In this document: positions 13,301 to 23,587 of the stretch, one piece after another
How the letters are laid out: the number at the start of each line of letters is the position of its first letter
Numbering within the stretch: position 1 is the first letter of the stretch
Source of the DNA: Strongylocentrotus purpuratus
Taxonomy: Eukaryota > Echinodermata > Echinoidea > Camarodonta > Strongylocentrotidae
Length of the DNA: 64,000 bases
NCBI RefSeq assembly: GCF_000002235.5
Contig: NW_022145610.1
Span: 32,881,807 to 32,945,806 of the forward strand
Reading direction: 5' to 3'
Notes under the pieces: generated by a model
Told to the model about the DNA's origin: nothing
Database searches by the model: none
The model's input: the letters and a program-made list of their open reading frames with translations, nothing else
Position numbers and translations under genes: made by a program

Positions 13301-14154
13301 CTATCTCTTATGTACATAATTGAGATTGATATCAATCGCAAATAAGCTACATATATTAGGTAACTGTGTTAATTTATTATGGGCGTTCCCAACTCAAGCT
13401 ACGCTTTCCCGGTTTTCGCCTCCTTCCGTGTCTGAATTAATTACTGTATACTCTATGTTGAAATAATTGTTACATATATCATGTATATATACATTGTGTT
13501 TTATATTGTGCTGTTGAGAAGGAAATAAATGTTAATAAATACAAAATACAAACGCTTTGTAAGACGGGGCCCAGGTCTAACAAAAATGAGTTGCAGTATT
13601 CATGTCCTAGACAGAAGGGTGTTGACTGTGTCTTTACATGGTTTGGTTGTATGCCCTTCTTGCTCTTATGCCTCAGTCACACCTCTGCATATTCTGCTTG
13701 CGTATTGCTGCGTATTTATGTCAAGCCGTTTTATTACATTTATTCCTATTTCTTGATATCAAGAAATGATTTTCTGTTGTAAAGCAATGGCAATTCTAGA
13801 TATCAAGAATTCAATTTCTTGATATCAAGAATTAATTTTTTTATATCAAGAATTCAAATCTTGGTTTCAAGCAATAGGTGTGACTGAGGCATAAAACAAT
13901 TTCCATATGGTCTGCTGTTATTTTGTTGAAAACCAGAAGGGCACAAAAAGTCTACTTTAAAAAAGAAGAGAGTTCATGACCTTCTGGCTCTCAACAGAAA
14001 TATAATGGGATTCCTGAATACTAACGTCATTTTGAATAGTGGAGGCATCTGCAGCAGACTTTTTGTAGCTGACTTTTTTGAGGTAGACTGAGTAGATGAT
14101 GTCATCGTCTCGCTCCTCTCCCCAAAGACGGAAGGCACTCTCCGGAGATCCCTC
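7125..14154 (-). CDS. Ral guanine nucleotide exchange factor, RalGDS/RGL family (partial gene, four exons)
   Basis: Four minus-strand exons (14154-14026, 11120-10954, 7953-7900, 7306-7125) join in phase to about 177 residues. The order of conserved blocks is that of RalGDS/RGL proteins. A leading LWGEERDDDIIYSVYLKKV matches the family's WGEE..(D/E)GAVY.V.LK start. IRAIKAASVQRLVEYL plus VFFSTYQTFTT matches the RasGEF_N entry, and MMWLEESHDDFREAPDY with a following helix matches its end. These proteins activate Ral GTPases downstream of Ras at membranes. RasGEF_N braces the catalytic CDC25 domain, which is not in this window and should lie left of 7125, with the Ras-association domain. The initiator exon was not found between 14155 and 31231. 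RGL1, RGL2/3 and RalGDS cannot be told apart from this part. Confidence 0.85.
7900..7953 (-). CDS. Ral GEF exon c (54-nt micro-exon)
   Basis: Acceptor CCTACAG and donor GTAAGT bound a 54-nt exon that completes the split Arg codon and reads YIEVQETATESEKDRQLK. Its phase fits both neighbours exactly. It corresponds to the variable linker between the two conserved RasGEF_N blocks. It is too short to stand out by itself; support comes from phase, splice sites and position. Confidence 0.7.
   Translation of the reverse strand: MHRSPRDSDRIRKGQTT
8000..10950. other. Ral GEF intron, no further gene
   Basis: Intron between exons b and c. AT-rich with many TACATGTA words. Open frames at 8815-9117 (minus) and 9956-10153 (plus) have no recognisable domain and no splice support. 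Confidence 0.5.
10954..11120 (-). CDS. Ral GEF exon b (start of RasGEF_N domain)
   Basis: The acceptor is CCTGCAG before TGGGAGACT, and the donor GTAACA follows CTCAAAAG. The exon is 167 nt, entering in phase 0 and leaving after two bases of an Arg codon. It encodes WETLRIRAIKAASVQRLVEY and VFFSTYQTFTT, the first helices of the Ras exchanger motif. Confidence 0.88.
11379..11590. repeat. 22-bp minisatellite in a Ral GEF intron
   Basis: About ten degenerate units of the form GGTATGAATGCATTTTACAA are arranged head to tail, with variants in length and sequence. It lies in the intron between exons a and b. Each unit carries the ATGCAT palindrome. Confidence 0.8.
12514..12685. mobile_element. MITE, CTGGGCCCTGTCT ends (copy 1)
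   Basis: A 172-bp element begins CTGGGCCCTGTCT and ends with its exact reverse complement AGACAGGGCCCAG. The interior has ATCGATCGCAACT-like words shared with the element at 13221. Non-autonomous, in a Ral GEF intron. Confidence 0.7.
12686..13220. other. Intron sequence with poly-G run
   Basis: Contains a G-run at about 12768-12784. Overlapping small open frames on both strands from 12597 to 13288 have no recognisable domain. Nothing else seen. Confidence 0.45.
13221..13574. mobile_element. MITE, CTGGGCCCCCGTCTTACAAA ends (copy 2), with a nested LINE tail
   Basis: The left end CTGGGCCCCCGTCTTACAAA and right end CTTTGTAAGACGGGGCCCAG are inverted repeats differing by one C. The first ~150 bp contain ATTGATCCAAATCAATCGCA words like copy 1. 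The segment from about 13380 to 13550 (TTCCCGGTTTTCGCCTCC, then ...GAGAAGGAAATAAATG) looks like the 3' UTR of a LINE, so a retrotransposon end is probably nested within the MITE. Confidence 0.7.
13666..13894. mobile_element. MITE, TTATGCCTCAGTCACACCT ends
   Basis: Perfect 19-bp inverted repeats lie at 13666-13684 and 13876-13894. If the terminal TA is the target duplication, the element begins TGCCTCAG. The interior carries several copies of the palindrome TTCTTGATATCAAGAA (13750-13765 and 13815-13832, plus half copies). Non-autonomous; a TA duplication would suggest a mariner-like origin, unproven. Confidence 0.8.
14026..14154 (-). CDS. Ral GEF exon a (N-terminal WGEE block)
   Basis: Acceptor TTTCAG precedes GAGGGATCT. 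The donor GTTAGT follows GAC at 14026. The exon is 129 nt, phase 0 at both ends, 43 residues, with the WGEE and VYLKKV blocks of RalGDS-type proteins. A long open frame runs upstream of the acceptor through a polypyrimidine tract, but that part is intron. Confidence 0.8.
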
Positions 14155-14515
14155 CTGAAAGATGGATGATGACGAGCAAGAAGAAGAGAGAGCAGAGGAA
14201 AGTGGATGACATGAACAACAGGAAATGAGAAGGAGAAGGAAGAAAAGATATGAGAAGAAGAAGTTAATGAAATGAAGAAGTTGAAGGTGAAGATATTTCA
14301 AAAGAAGAAAAAAAGGTGAAGATAAAGAAGAAAAAGAGAAAAAAGGAGAAGAGGAAAAAAAAGGATAAATAAAAAGAAGAAACAGAAGAAGAGGAGGAGG
14401 AGATGACAGATGAAAAAGAAGGAGGTCAAGGAGAATAAATAAGAAGAGTAAGAAGAAAAAAGAAGGAGAGGAATAAAAGAAGAAGTAAATGAAGAAAAAG
14501 AAAAATACAATAACT
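14155..14515 (-). repeat. 350-nt polypyrimidine tract upstream of Ral GEF exon a
   Basis: The plus strand is nearly all purine (GAAGAAG and GGAG blocks), so on the sense strand of the Ral GEF gene this is a continuous CT-rich tract ending at the acceptor of exon a. It yields a spurious Phe/Ser/Leu-rich reading frame. Such mirror-like polypurine tracts can form triplex DNA and bind polypyrimidine-tract proteins; function here is inference. Confidence 0.75.
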
Positions 14516-17154
14516 ATCCAACATTTTATCAAACTACACTTGTTCACACATTTATAAAGTACATGTACATGAATAATTTCAATTTCAATTTCAAGAATAC
14601 AATAGTAGAACAAAATATTTGTATTGTGCCCAAAGAAAACAAAGAGAAAGAATATTAACAGTAAGTTCTGGAACTATTAACTGGAACAATAAAAATCAAT
14701 TTGCACTTTATAAATTTAGCAATCATATACTGTATTACACAATTTTTATTTGTACCTCTTATCGATCATCTATGTCAAAGTGCAAGGTCTCATATTGTGT
14801 ACTTTAAACTTCAACTTGATGTATTGAGCAAGCACTACAGTGTAACGCCTGTCAAATATAAGTGTATTTGTAACAATCCAGGGTTTTTGTTTGCTTTCAA
14901 AGAAATAAAAATCACAATTCACAGCATACCTTCATATTGCACCTCATGAGTATGTACACAACACCTGCAAACAAGTATTACAGCTGTATGTCAATTGTGT
15001 GCAGAAGTATTACCGCAAAAATGCACTCAATTGTGAAATTTCAACAACTGAGAGACAACGAGCAACTATTGAAAGAGAAATGAGTTGACATTTCTCAATC
15101 GGTCGAAACAAATCAAAGCACAAACAATGAAATCTGTTCTCTTCGGTTACAGTACAGTACTGTCAGATCTACACACAAATAATTAAAGCCAGTCCCATCA
15201 CTTTCAATATCGGCTAATGTATGATCTCTCCTAATTCTGCCATTTCAAACTTCAAGACAAGCTCTGTATTTGGGCATTCACAAACTCTGGCTGGCAGCCT
15301 GGCACTATATAAGACAACATAAGGTTACTCCAAACATTCATTTCTCAAAGTGAAAATATAAAATCTATTTCCATCGGTATGATCGGTTGCAATACATGGC
15401 TGACTACTGTCAAACCCCATTTCAAATTTCAAAACAAGCTCTTTGTTTTCAGCGGGACATTCACAACCTGGAGCTGTAAAGATAACAGAGGTTTACTCCA
15501 AAGTTCATCGGACTGACAAATGTCATACCAAACAGAAGTCAAATTAAATCTGTGATTGCTCTCAGATAAGATACCATCAAAATAAACCTGCATTCAGACT
15601 AACTGGATTCATTGTAATGCTATACAATAATTAGCTATACCATAAGTAATTGCCTTTTTAATAGTCTGAAGTTCTTATCAAGAAACGTCGTTAAGCAAAA
15701 CATATGTTTGAGCATCGCTTCAAAAAAAAATCTATTAAAGGTAAAAACCAGTTTTGGAAACACCCCCCTCTCAAAAATTGAAAATTTATTACCAATCATG
15801 TGAAAGAATATGTTTTGACTATAAAAATACGAAATGATACAAATTTTGCTGAGAAACCGCCTTCTAATTGATATATTTGGTAAAATATTATATCTATTTG
15901 GACCCGATAGATATAACGCACATGTCGCATAGTCCCATATACATCTTTCTGTGTACATGTACAGTGCTTGTATTAAACTTTACCAAGACTGACCAGTGAT
16001 GTATCCACAAACCACGGCACCTCTACTGAGTTTTGTATAATTGTTTTGTCTGAACAGGCTACATTAAAGGCGCCTCCACCAAATTTAGCACAGGAGGATC
16101 CAAAGTGTAAATAAAGTTTGAAACTTCAATACCAAAGTCCAGTTTGATGCTCGCTCAGACAATGGGTGGTGAAGTCTTGATTTTGTATGTTTTGTATACT
16201 ATCCAGGGAATTTATCATATAAACCATAGACCTACCACCAACAGGTCTATGTATAAACCTATAGGAAAATAGCCTAATGATGTAACTTTTGAAAATAAGG
16301 GGTAAATTCAAAAACAGTATATGTAGACTCTACAGTTAAACCTGTCTTTTAAAGGCACCCAAGTGATGCAAATACTGTACATTTTAAGTAGTGGCTCGAC
16401 ATAACAAAGTACGATTTTCAGTAATCGGATAACAATGACAGTGGGCCCTCTATTTCCAGGTACTCTGATGATCTTCTTACATTATGTAATAATATGCTGC
16501 TCTTTTTTCCTATCACTTATATCCACATGTATCGCTTCAATTTATAGGACTGACAAATAATTGCTGAGTATTTGTTGTAGTAAGCAAGCCATCGAATAAA
16601 CAAAGAGAACGGTTAAACAAAGTAGTTTTAATGCACAGAAAGGGTGCACAGAATTAAAGCTAAGTTTTTAAAATGTATATTTTATAAAACTTTTGATGAA
16701 TATAGTGTACACGTATCATTTTTGGAGCCCGAAGGATGTTAAACTTATTACAGTATAACAAAGAGTAAATTGTTCTGGCTCAGAACAGATGATATTCAAT
16801 ACAATTAAATTATTTAACTCTAGTCCATATATTAATACATGAACATTTTACATAGGATATTTACAAGCAATAAATATATTTATGTACTTAGAAACAACAA
16901 GAACAACTTACTTTAATATAAAATAAAATAAGTTATGTGAAACAGGAATAATGGAAAGAAAGAATTGATAATTGTTCTTTTTTAAATATCATAAGCCTAC
17001 ATGTACTTTCACTAGCTCTTTTTGTAAGGGTGTCCAGAATGAACTTTTTGAGTCATTATGCATACATAATGTAAACCCTTTGTAAAAATGTTAAAAGTTT
17101 GGGGGTCTAGACTTTGATTTTGGGTGTGTCCCGGGTGCCTGTAAGTATCGAGTC
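14516..17154. other. Non-coding stretch, no gene seen
   Basis: Probably intron or 5' flank of the Ral GEF gene. A short repeat shared with 34799-34823 (GACTATGCGACATGTG side: GTCCCATATACATCTTTCTG at about 15930) is the only notable element. Open frames at 15635-15958 and 16126-16311 show no domain. Confidence 0.45.
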
Positions 17155-17456
17155 CTGGGGGGTGTTTCACAAAGATTTTAATTTGAACTTACATGTATCT
17201 CTAAGTTGGACTTAACAATTATGGAAAGTCGTTAGCATCATTGAAAATATTTTGTAAAAAATATTTTAAAAGGCATAAAAAGTTGATTCAAATTATTCAT
17301 ATTTTCTATTATCTTGGGAGATTTCATGTTCTTGATGTGGAATTTATGAAAAGTCTAAAATATGTGAATTTTGCTTTTGAATGTATTTCATTATAAGGCT
17401 GCGAATGGCTCTCCATAATATTTAAGTCCAACTTATCTTTGTGAAACACCCCCCAG
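17155..17456. mobile_element. MITE, CTGGGGGGTGTTTCACAAAG ends
   Basis: Perfect 22-bp terminal inverted repeats lie at 17155-17176 and 17435-17456. The similarity continues inside: TAAGTTGGACTTAACAATTA after the left end mirrors TAAGTTGGACTTAAATATTA before the right end. It is a 302-bp non-autonomous element without coding sequence. Confidence 0.85.
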
Positions 17457-18237
17457 AATATATCGTAATACACTTCTTACAAAAAACAATAGGCCTACAT
17501 GAATGTACATGTACATGTATATTCTCTCCATCTTCTAAATGACAGAATGTAGCAGCAATAGAAATTTCAGTTTGTACAGGTACCACTAGTACCGTACCAG
17601 TATGTATCCATATTTGGCAGATACCGGTAGTAGATAGGTACAGGTTCCTGTCTGTATCCCAACCACTACATCCTAAAACCACCCCCTCATAGAACAGGAA
17701 GGAAACGCGATCAAACTTTAGAGTCATTGGATAGTAGAGACTACAGGTACTATCCAGGCTAAGGAATCAAATCAAATCTTTGTTTTATGTTCACTTCAAC
17801 TTCTGCTAAAAATACAGATACTTAAATAAATGACAAATCATATTATAAACAATAATCGCAGGATCATAAAAAGCACAAAAAGGCTTCCTGGAAATGAACC
17901 CTTATAACAGATTATACAAGATCAAAATAAGAAGTATTAATGATTGTATTGATTAAATCTAATCCAGGATTATTAATTACATGTATAATTATCATGTTCA
18001 TTATCATTGTTATTATTATCATTATTAATTTATTGTTATTAATTTATTATCATTATTATCGTCCTGATGACACTGAAAAACTACTGAATAAGCAATTCAT
18101 GATTAACCTGTTTGATTAAATTTCACATTATAACCAGAAAATTTGGCATGCCCAAAACTTCACCAAAGTTGTTTATAATGGCCACTTTGGCATCAAGAAA
18201 CTTGCCTTTAGAGTGGTGAAGTGTGACGTCATCAAAT

Positions 18238-18297
18238 ACTCAGTGTTATATTGCTCTGGTTCATAACATTATTAGCCAGAGCAATATAACACTGAGT
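18238..18297. repeat. Perfect 22-bp inverted repeat hairpin
   Basis: The arm ACTCAGTGTTATATTGCTCT (first 20 of 22 bases) at 18238-18259 is exactly complementary to 18276-18297, with a 16-nt loop. It could be the centre of a foldback element or an RNA hairpin. The stem is too short to call a microRNA with confidence. Confidence 0.7.
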
Positions 18298-18653
18298 TCC
18301 TATAGGAAATCTATTTATTTTAGATGGTCATATCTCAGCCAATACTTAACATATTCAATTGGTTTTTGACTTTGGACATTATTTTTGATGCTCTATCGGA
18401 AATGAAGTAAAAAACTAAGAAATTCCAAAAATAGATTTTTATGATGCCACAGCTTCGGTACTCTATTTCAAAGCTCTGGTGTGCAAATTTCAGTCTAATA
18501 CAACGCTAACTTTTGAGTTTTATAACAATTAATTATGAAACCTACATTGTTATACTTTTATTTTATATGTACCTTTGCAGTTTTAATCTACATGTATCCT
18601 TTCATTATTTTCATTCCTACAGCGTATCTTCTGGTAGGAGCCTGAATGGCATA

Positions 18654-18775
18654 AAGCCCCAGTCCCATATAAAGCCGGACCAGCACGGACGAGCACGGAC
18701 CACTCCGGACCATCCCGGACCATGGTCTGGGGTGATCCGGGATGGTCCGGGATGTTTTGTTCAAAAAAGTGTGAT
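18654..18775. mobile_element. Partial copy of the GGACCATCC foldback element
   Basis: It starts AGCCCCAGTCCCATATAAAG, the same terminus as the complete element at 18784. CCGGACC and GGTCCGGGAT blocks follow, arranged around a short palindrome near CCATGG. The right terminus is missing. It lies 9-130 bp left of the full copy, in the same orientation. Confidence 0.7.
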
Positions 18776-18783
18776 GCTTTAAA

Positions 18784-19263
18784 AGCTACAGTCCCATATA
18801 CGTCCCGGACCGTCCCGGACCATCCCGGACCCCATCCGGGGTGATCCGGGATTCGGTCCGTGTTGACACCGTGTTGGCACCGGGGTGGTCCTGGATGGTC
18901 CTGGATGGTCCTGGATGGTCCTGGGCGGTCAATAACTCACTCCCGGACTGCCACGGATCAACACGGACCGCCCCGGCGCCACTACGGATGACCCCGGACC
19001 CAGCACGGTGGCTACACGGATCACCCCGGATCAAACTATTGTCCCGGACCGTCCCGGACCACCCCGGCAGTTTTTGACCGTCAAAAACATCCGGGGTCGA
19101 CTCCCGGACCGCCCAGGACCATCCAGGACCATCCAGGACCATCCAGGACCATCCAGGACCACCCCGGTGCCAACACGGTGTCAACATGGACCGAATCCCG
19201 GATCACCCCGGATGGGGTCCGGGATGGTCCGGGACGGTCCGGGACGTATATGGGACTGTGGCT
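18784..19263. mobile_element. 480-bp near-palindromic foldback element of GGACCATCC decamers
   Basis: The ends AGCYACAGTCCCATATACGT are inverted repeats. The inverted arms extend 147 bp (18784-18930) and 157 bp (19107-19263), differing mainly by one extra 10-bp unit and a few point changes. Each arm contains CGTCCCGGAC and a run of GGTCCTGGAT decamers (three or four plus a variant). The centre holds further CGGAC/CCGGG words. Flanking TAAA may be a 4-bp target duplication. Both strands give Trp/Pro/Gly-rich open frames that are repeat artefacts. GC content is far above the surroundings. Confidence 0.8.
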
Positions 19264-22200
19264 TAAACTCCTACTAGTATATTGTACAGGCCTAACACCA
19301 TTCTTGCTCTGAATAGATCTTATTTCCTCTTCCCCATCTTTTTGTTCTATTTTTCATTCTTTTTTTTTAATTTCCCCTTCCACTCTCTTCTTTTTCCTCT
19401 TTATCCCTCTCTCCTTTTTTTGTCTCTGTATGTTCTCATGATCTCTGTTTCAATGTTTACAGCTCTTTTTCTCCAAATCAATATTTATTCAAACCCATCC
19501 CAGTCTGTAAACATAAAATACAAGAACAAGGGAAAGGGAGCATGATCCTTCGCTAGGTTTACTTACCAAATGATTCACCATTATTCTCTTAGATTCTCTG
19601 CAAACTTTCTCCTCAAACACAATCCAAAACAAACATATGATCCCACCTTCATTCAGGCAAGCAAAATAGCAGAATGAACTCTCCCTTTCCTTGGAGGGGT
19701 ATTTATGCAAGCAAGTGATAAAAACATGCACATACAGTATATGTACCAGTACATTTGTATATGTACTCTACAGAGAAATGAAATTTACGAGGAAAAGCTA
19801 AGAATAGATAACCCCCATATATATCGAAATCTTCTTGTTTACGTTTTCTCAGTTTCTTGCGTATTTCGCATGTCAACTGCCAAGAAATCTACACCCATTT
19901 GACCCCATATGTGGCCCTACCTGAGCTTAGACCCAGTTCCTAGTCTTGGTTTCCAGCAAACTTTTTACTCTTTGTATACATTACATGTATGTACATGTAC
20001 AGTATGCTCTCTACATTTATGATAATCTTTTGAAATCATAATTTGACCCTTTAACAGCTCTAATTCATCCATGTACATTGTACATGTCCATAGTAATTGC
20101 ATCAAAATAGCAGACACATACAGTATTATTCAAACTTTCATTCAACTGGTTTTTTTTCGATTCTTTTTTTGAACTTCATATTCTGAATGTGATTTGGGTC
20201 GTAAAAGATGCCATCTATAAAATTTGATGAATATGCATGAGAATCATTAGGTTCTTTTCGAGTGGGCCTCTAACCTGTGACAGCTAAATGAAACAAGAAA
20301 AATAGTCTGTATAGTCTGTACAAGTACTGTACTTAAGTATAAATATGTGTACCTCCAAACTATTAAAGCAGGTGGTTCTTACATGTATATTTATACTATA
20401 TCAGTATTTAGATTCCCGTAATATATGATTCGATGAGAAATAATCTACTACCAGTACCTACTAAGCTGTGTGAAAATAGTAGTCTTCATGTGGGCTTTAT
20501 CAACAGGTGGTTTTCAGGACAGGCAGTATTTTCTATATATTAAAAGCAGTTTGCTAGAGCAGGGATGGAGACCAGCGATCTCACCACCAGACCAAATCAG
20601 GTCTCCGTCTCAGACTACCTGCACCTTAGTAAGGTGTACGATCCTTCCCTCCAAAACAAACTGATCTACAAAACTGATCTACGTCATGAACTCGACCCCA
20701 ACCATTGCTTCCCAGTATGCGCGTGGATACATGACGTGAAACTACATCTGAAAGTCACATTTGAGACAATAATTTGATAGTCATGAACTCATGAACACTG
20801 GACCTACTTTTGAACAGTTTGCAAAAACATCACTTTCCTTGTTAGGTGTTTTCTGTTATAAATGAATAACAATAAATGTTTGCCACACTTTTTTTTGCCG
20901 GTTGTAAATTTAGCTGTAACTACCTGCTAAACCCTCTATTAATGCTTCTTACTTGCTGACTATGAAGTATAATCCATGATGTCTCTTCATAACTCCTAGA
21001 CAATCTTATGTTCAAGAAGAAGACCTCCATTAAACATTATTTTCAATGTAAATTTTCTATGTACATTTACACATAAGAATTCTACATATAAATTTTCCCA
21101 ATTTTCAATATACCAAGAACTTGAAATATCTTGATAAAATTTATGTATTTTATACCACTCATGAAAGTTAAAACAAATAAAGAAAAGAAAATACAATCAG
21201 TTAAATTGTAGAAACATGTACATGTAGTTTCAAGTACATATCGATTGGGACCACATCAAACTGTCATGTACGGACATACTCGCTACAGATTTCAAGTTTT
21301 AAGTTTATTCTACTCAAACACAAGTACTTTAATAATAGCAATGACAAAGCAAAAAAAAAGGATTTCCTTAGGTAGGGCCTACTTACATGTACATGTAGAT
21401 GACCCCCCCCCCCCCCCCCTCCTCTCCAATTGTTCACGCCTCAAACAAGAATCTACTGTACATGTACTGTACATGCAAGGGGAAGTTGTATGTATTTTCT
21501 ATTTTCATATTACTTTTATCAATTAAAGCAAATAACGTGTACACATATTGTTTTGTTTTCTTATCTTTAGGTTTATTCTGCCTCTATTTAACAATGGCCA
21601 CAGAGAAACAGCTATAAATCTGATACGATTTTCATACGAAAGAGCAAAACCATCATTGGTACTTAACCTGTTGATTACTGACTTCTCTTCTGTTGGCAAA
21701 AATTAAAGGGAAATCCAACCCAAATAGACAACTACCCAAAAAGAAAGCAGAAATATCAGAGAAAAGGCTGATGAAATTTTCAATGAAATTTGACAAAATG
21801 TATTTTTCTTGGCCCCCAAAAAGGGGTGCCTCTTATGCACAGAGATTTATGGTAGCGCCCCAAGGGAGAAGAAACTTACAAGAAAAACAGAAATTAGTGA
21901 TATTTTTGTGATCGGCAAGTGGGAGAGTTACATGTATCCACACCCTACGTCAAAATCCACTGAAAAAACTACCAATTTGATATTCGCATAGACTTAGTGA
22001 TCTCATATTTCAAACATTCATAACTTCCTAACTACTAGCTGGTCCAATTCATTTCAAACTTTTGCCATTCTCTTTCTGTTATTTTTCTGCTTTCATACAA
22101 ATCAACTTTTACAAGGGTTAGATTGCCCTTTAAGTATGTTGTACACTATGCAGTACACATGTAGGGAACAAACATTTAGCAGGCTTTGTTTAGAATAAAA

Positions 22201-23479
22201 ATATACCACTCCTTTTCCTTCAACACAACAGCCATGACCTCAATTTTAGGAATGTGAAACTTGTCAGGACTATACTAGGCTAGCTGCTACAATGAATGTC
22301 ACCTACAAACACTCAAATTTAATCTGTTTTTCCAGACCTTCAAGAAAAATGTACCAAGTACATGTAGTCCTACTCTTGATCAAACCAGGATGATTTTGGC
22401 TACTCTCAACAAAAGTCTCAAGTAACTGAAAGCATTTAAACACCTACATTTTGTATTTTGTATAAATACCATATTGGGAAGGGAGATATGAAGTATTTGA
22501 ATTATTTATACCTGTAATCCAAGTAGTATACCTAAATCTCCACTGTACTTCGTATAGGCCTGTAAACTTCATAAAACAAATATTTGGCATTTTGCATTTT
22601 GTTAGTTTATATTTTTATTTTGCTTTAGCACTATGCTGGTCTTCAAAATAACAAAAATAATTAGGAATTGATTTTTTGAAGTGAAACAGACAGTGTAATT
22701 TTGTGTCTTTTTTTTTTCATTGTCCAAATATAAGAAATCAATTTATTACTGTGCCAAATTTATCAAATATACAAAGGGTGTGGTATGAATCTAAAACTAG
22801 CAAATTGGCGTTAAATATGATATTATTACAAAATCAATGAATATAATTGCACATTTCATTTGTAAAGGCATGAGGCATCTTTATCGAAAGAATAATTTCC
22901 CTCATTCAGTGCTAGTCCATGATCGCACATTACATGTACATTGTACATACTGTAGCGCCTCCTCCAAAATACCTACCAATATTCATTTTTTTTAAATACA
23001 GGATATTTTACAGAGGTCAAGTAAACAACAAAAAGAAAATAATTGAATACATGTACTCCCTGCATGCTTCATTGAACGCTTCTTTGAAAATAGGGCCTTC
23101 AGACTGGGTCTCCTGTAGTGAGGTTCACTTAACTGCCAATAACTTTAAGTTAAGGTCATGGTTTTAAATTTCAACGTTATCTTGGAGTAGTTGTAGATCG
23201 AGCAGATGCACTCATGGTTTAATACAAACTTTAAGTTATAAACTCAAAGTTATAAACCACAACTGCGCAATTTACTACGAGCATTGGGGGTGGTCCTCAC
23301 TGTATGTTATGTACTGTGCAAACGCAATTAACTTGAGGTTACGTCAGCTTGTAGTTGAAATTAACGCTTTTAATTAACCCTCGTTTGTATTAACTTTGTA
23401 GTTTAAAACTTTGAGAACTCTTTGTTTCAGCCCTGTATGAATACTCTTCGTTACTTTTTAGTGGATTGTTGATTAGTCC
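19264..23479. other. Non-coding stretch with isolated weak frames
   Basis: AT-rich DNA with a pyrimidine-rich segment at 19320-19430, a poly-C run at about 21403-21419 and many ACATGTAC words. No splice-supported exon was identified apart from the doubtful fragment at 20560-20720. Confidence 0.45.
20563..20720 (+). pseudogene. Unassigned possible exon or gene fragment
   Basis: A plus-strand frame reads METSDLTTRPNQVSVSDYLH, then YDPSLQNKLIYKTDLRHELD and a short tail. Codon use and composition look more protein-like than the surroundings, and GC content rises here. CAG precedes GGATGGAGA as a possible acceptor. I do not recognise a family. It may be an exon of an unknown gene, a decayed retrocopy, or chance. 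Confidence 0.25.
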
Positions 23480-23587
23480 CATTCATCCTTTCAATGTTAA
23501 CCATTTACATTTCATTGTTATATCAATGTACTTTTTGTTTTGGATAATAAACTTCAAACTCAAACTCAAACTCAAACTCAAACTCAT
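23480..23587 (+). mobile_element. Probable LINE 3' tail ending in (CAAACT)n
   Basis: Sequence ending TGTTTTGGATAATAAACTTC is followed by a short CAAACT hexamer array at about 23558-23587. A polyadenylation-like AATAAA followed by a short tandem repeat is the usual 3' end of several LINE clades. No coding part is attached. Confidence 0.4.

Noticed and set aside
13957-14613. A 218-aa minus-strand open frame rich in Phe, Ser and Leu
   Set aside because: Only its last ~43 residues (14154-14026) are a real Ral GEF exon. The rest is the polypyrimidine intron tract read as protein.
18786-19277. Trp/Pro/Gly-rich open frames on both strands (WSWMVLDGPGW-type repeats)
   Set aside because: They are translations of the decamer foldback element; the same frames appear on both strands because the block is palindromic.
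23090-23430. Possible MITE around AACTTTAAGTTA words
   Set aside because: Internal inverted words are AT-rich and short, and the two presumed ends do not match well enough.
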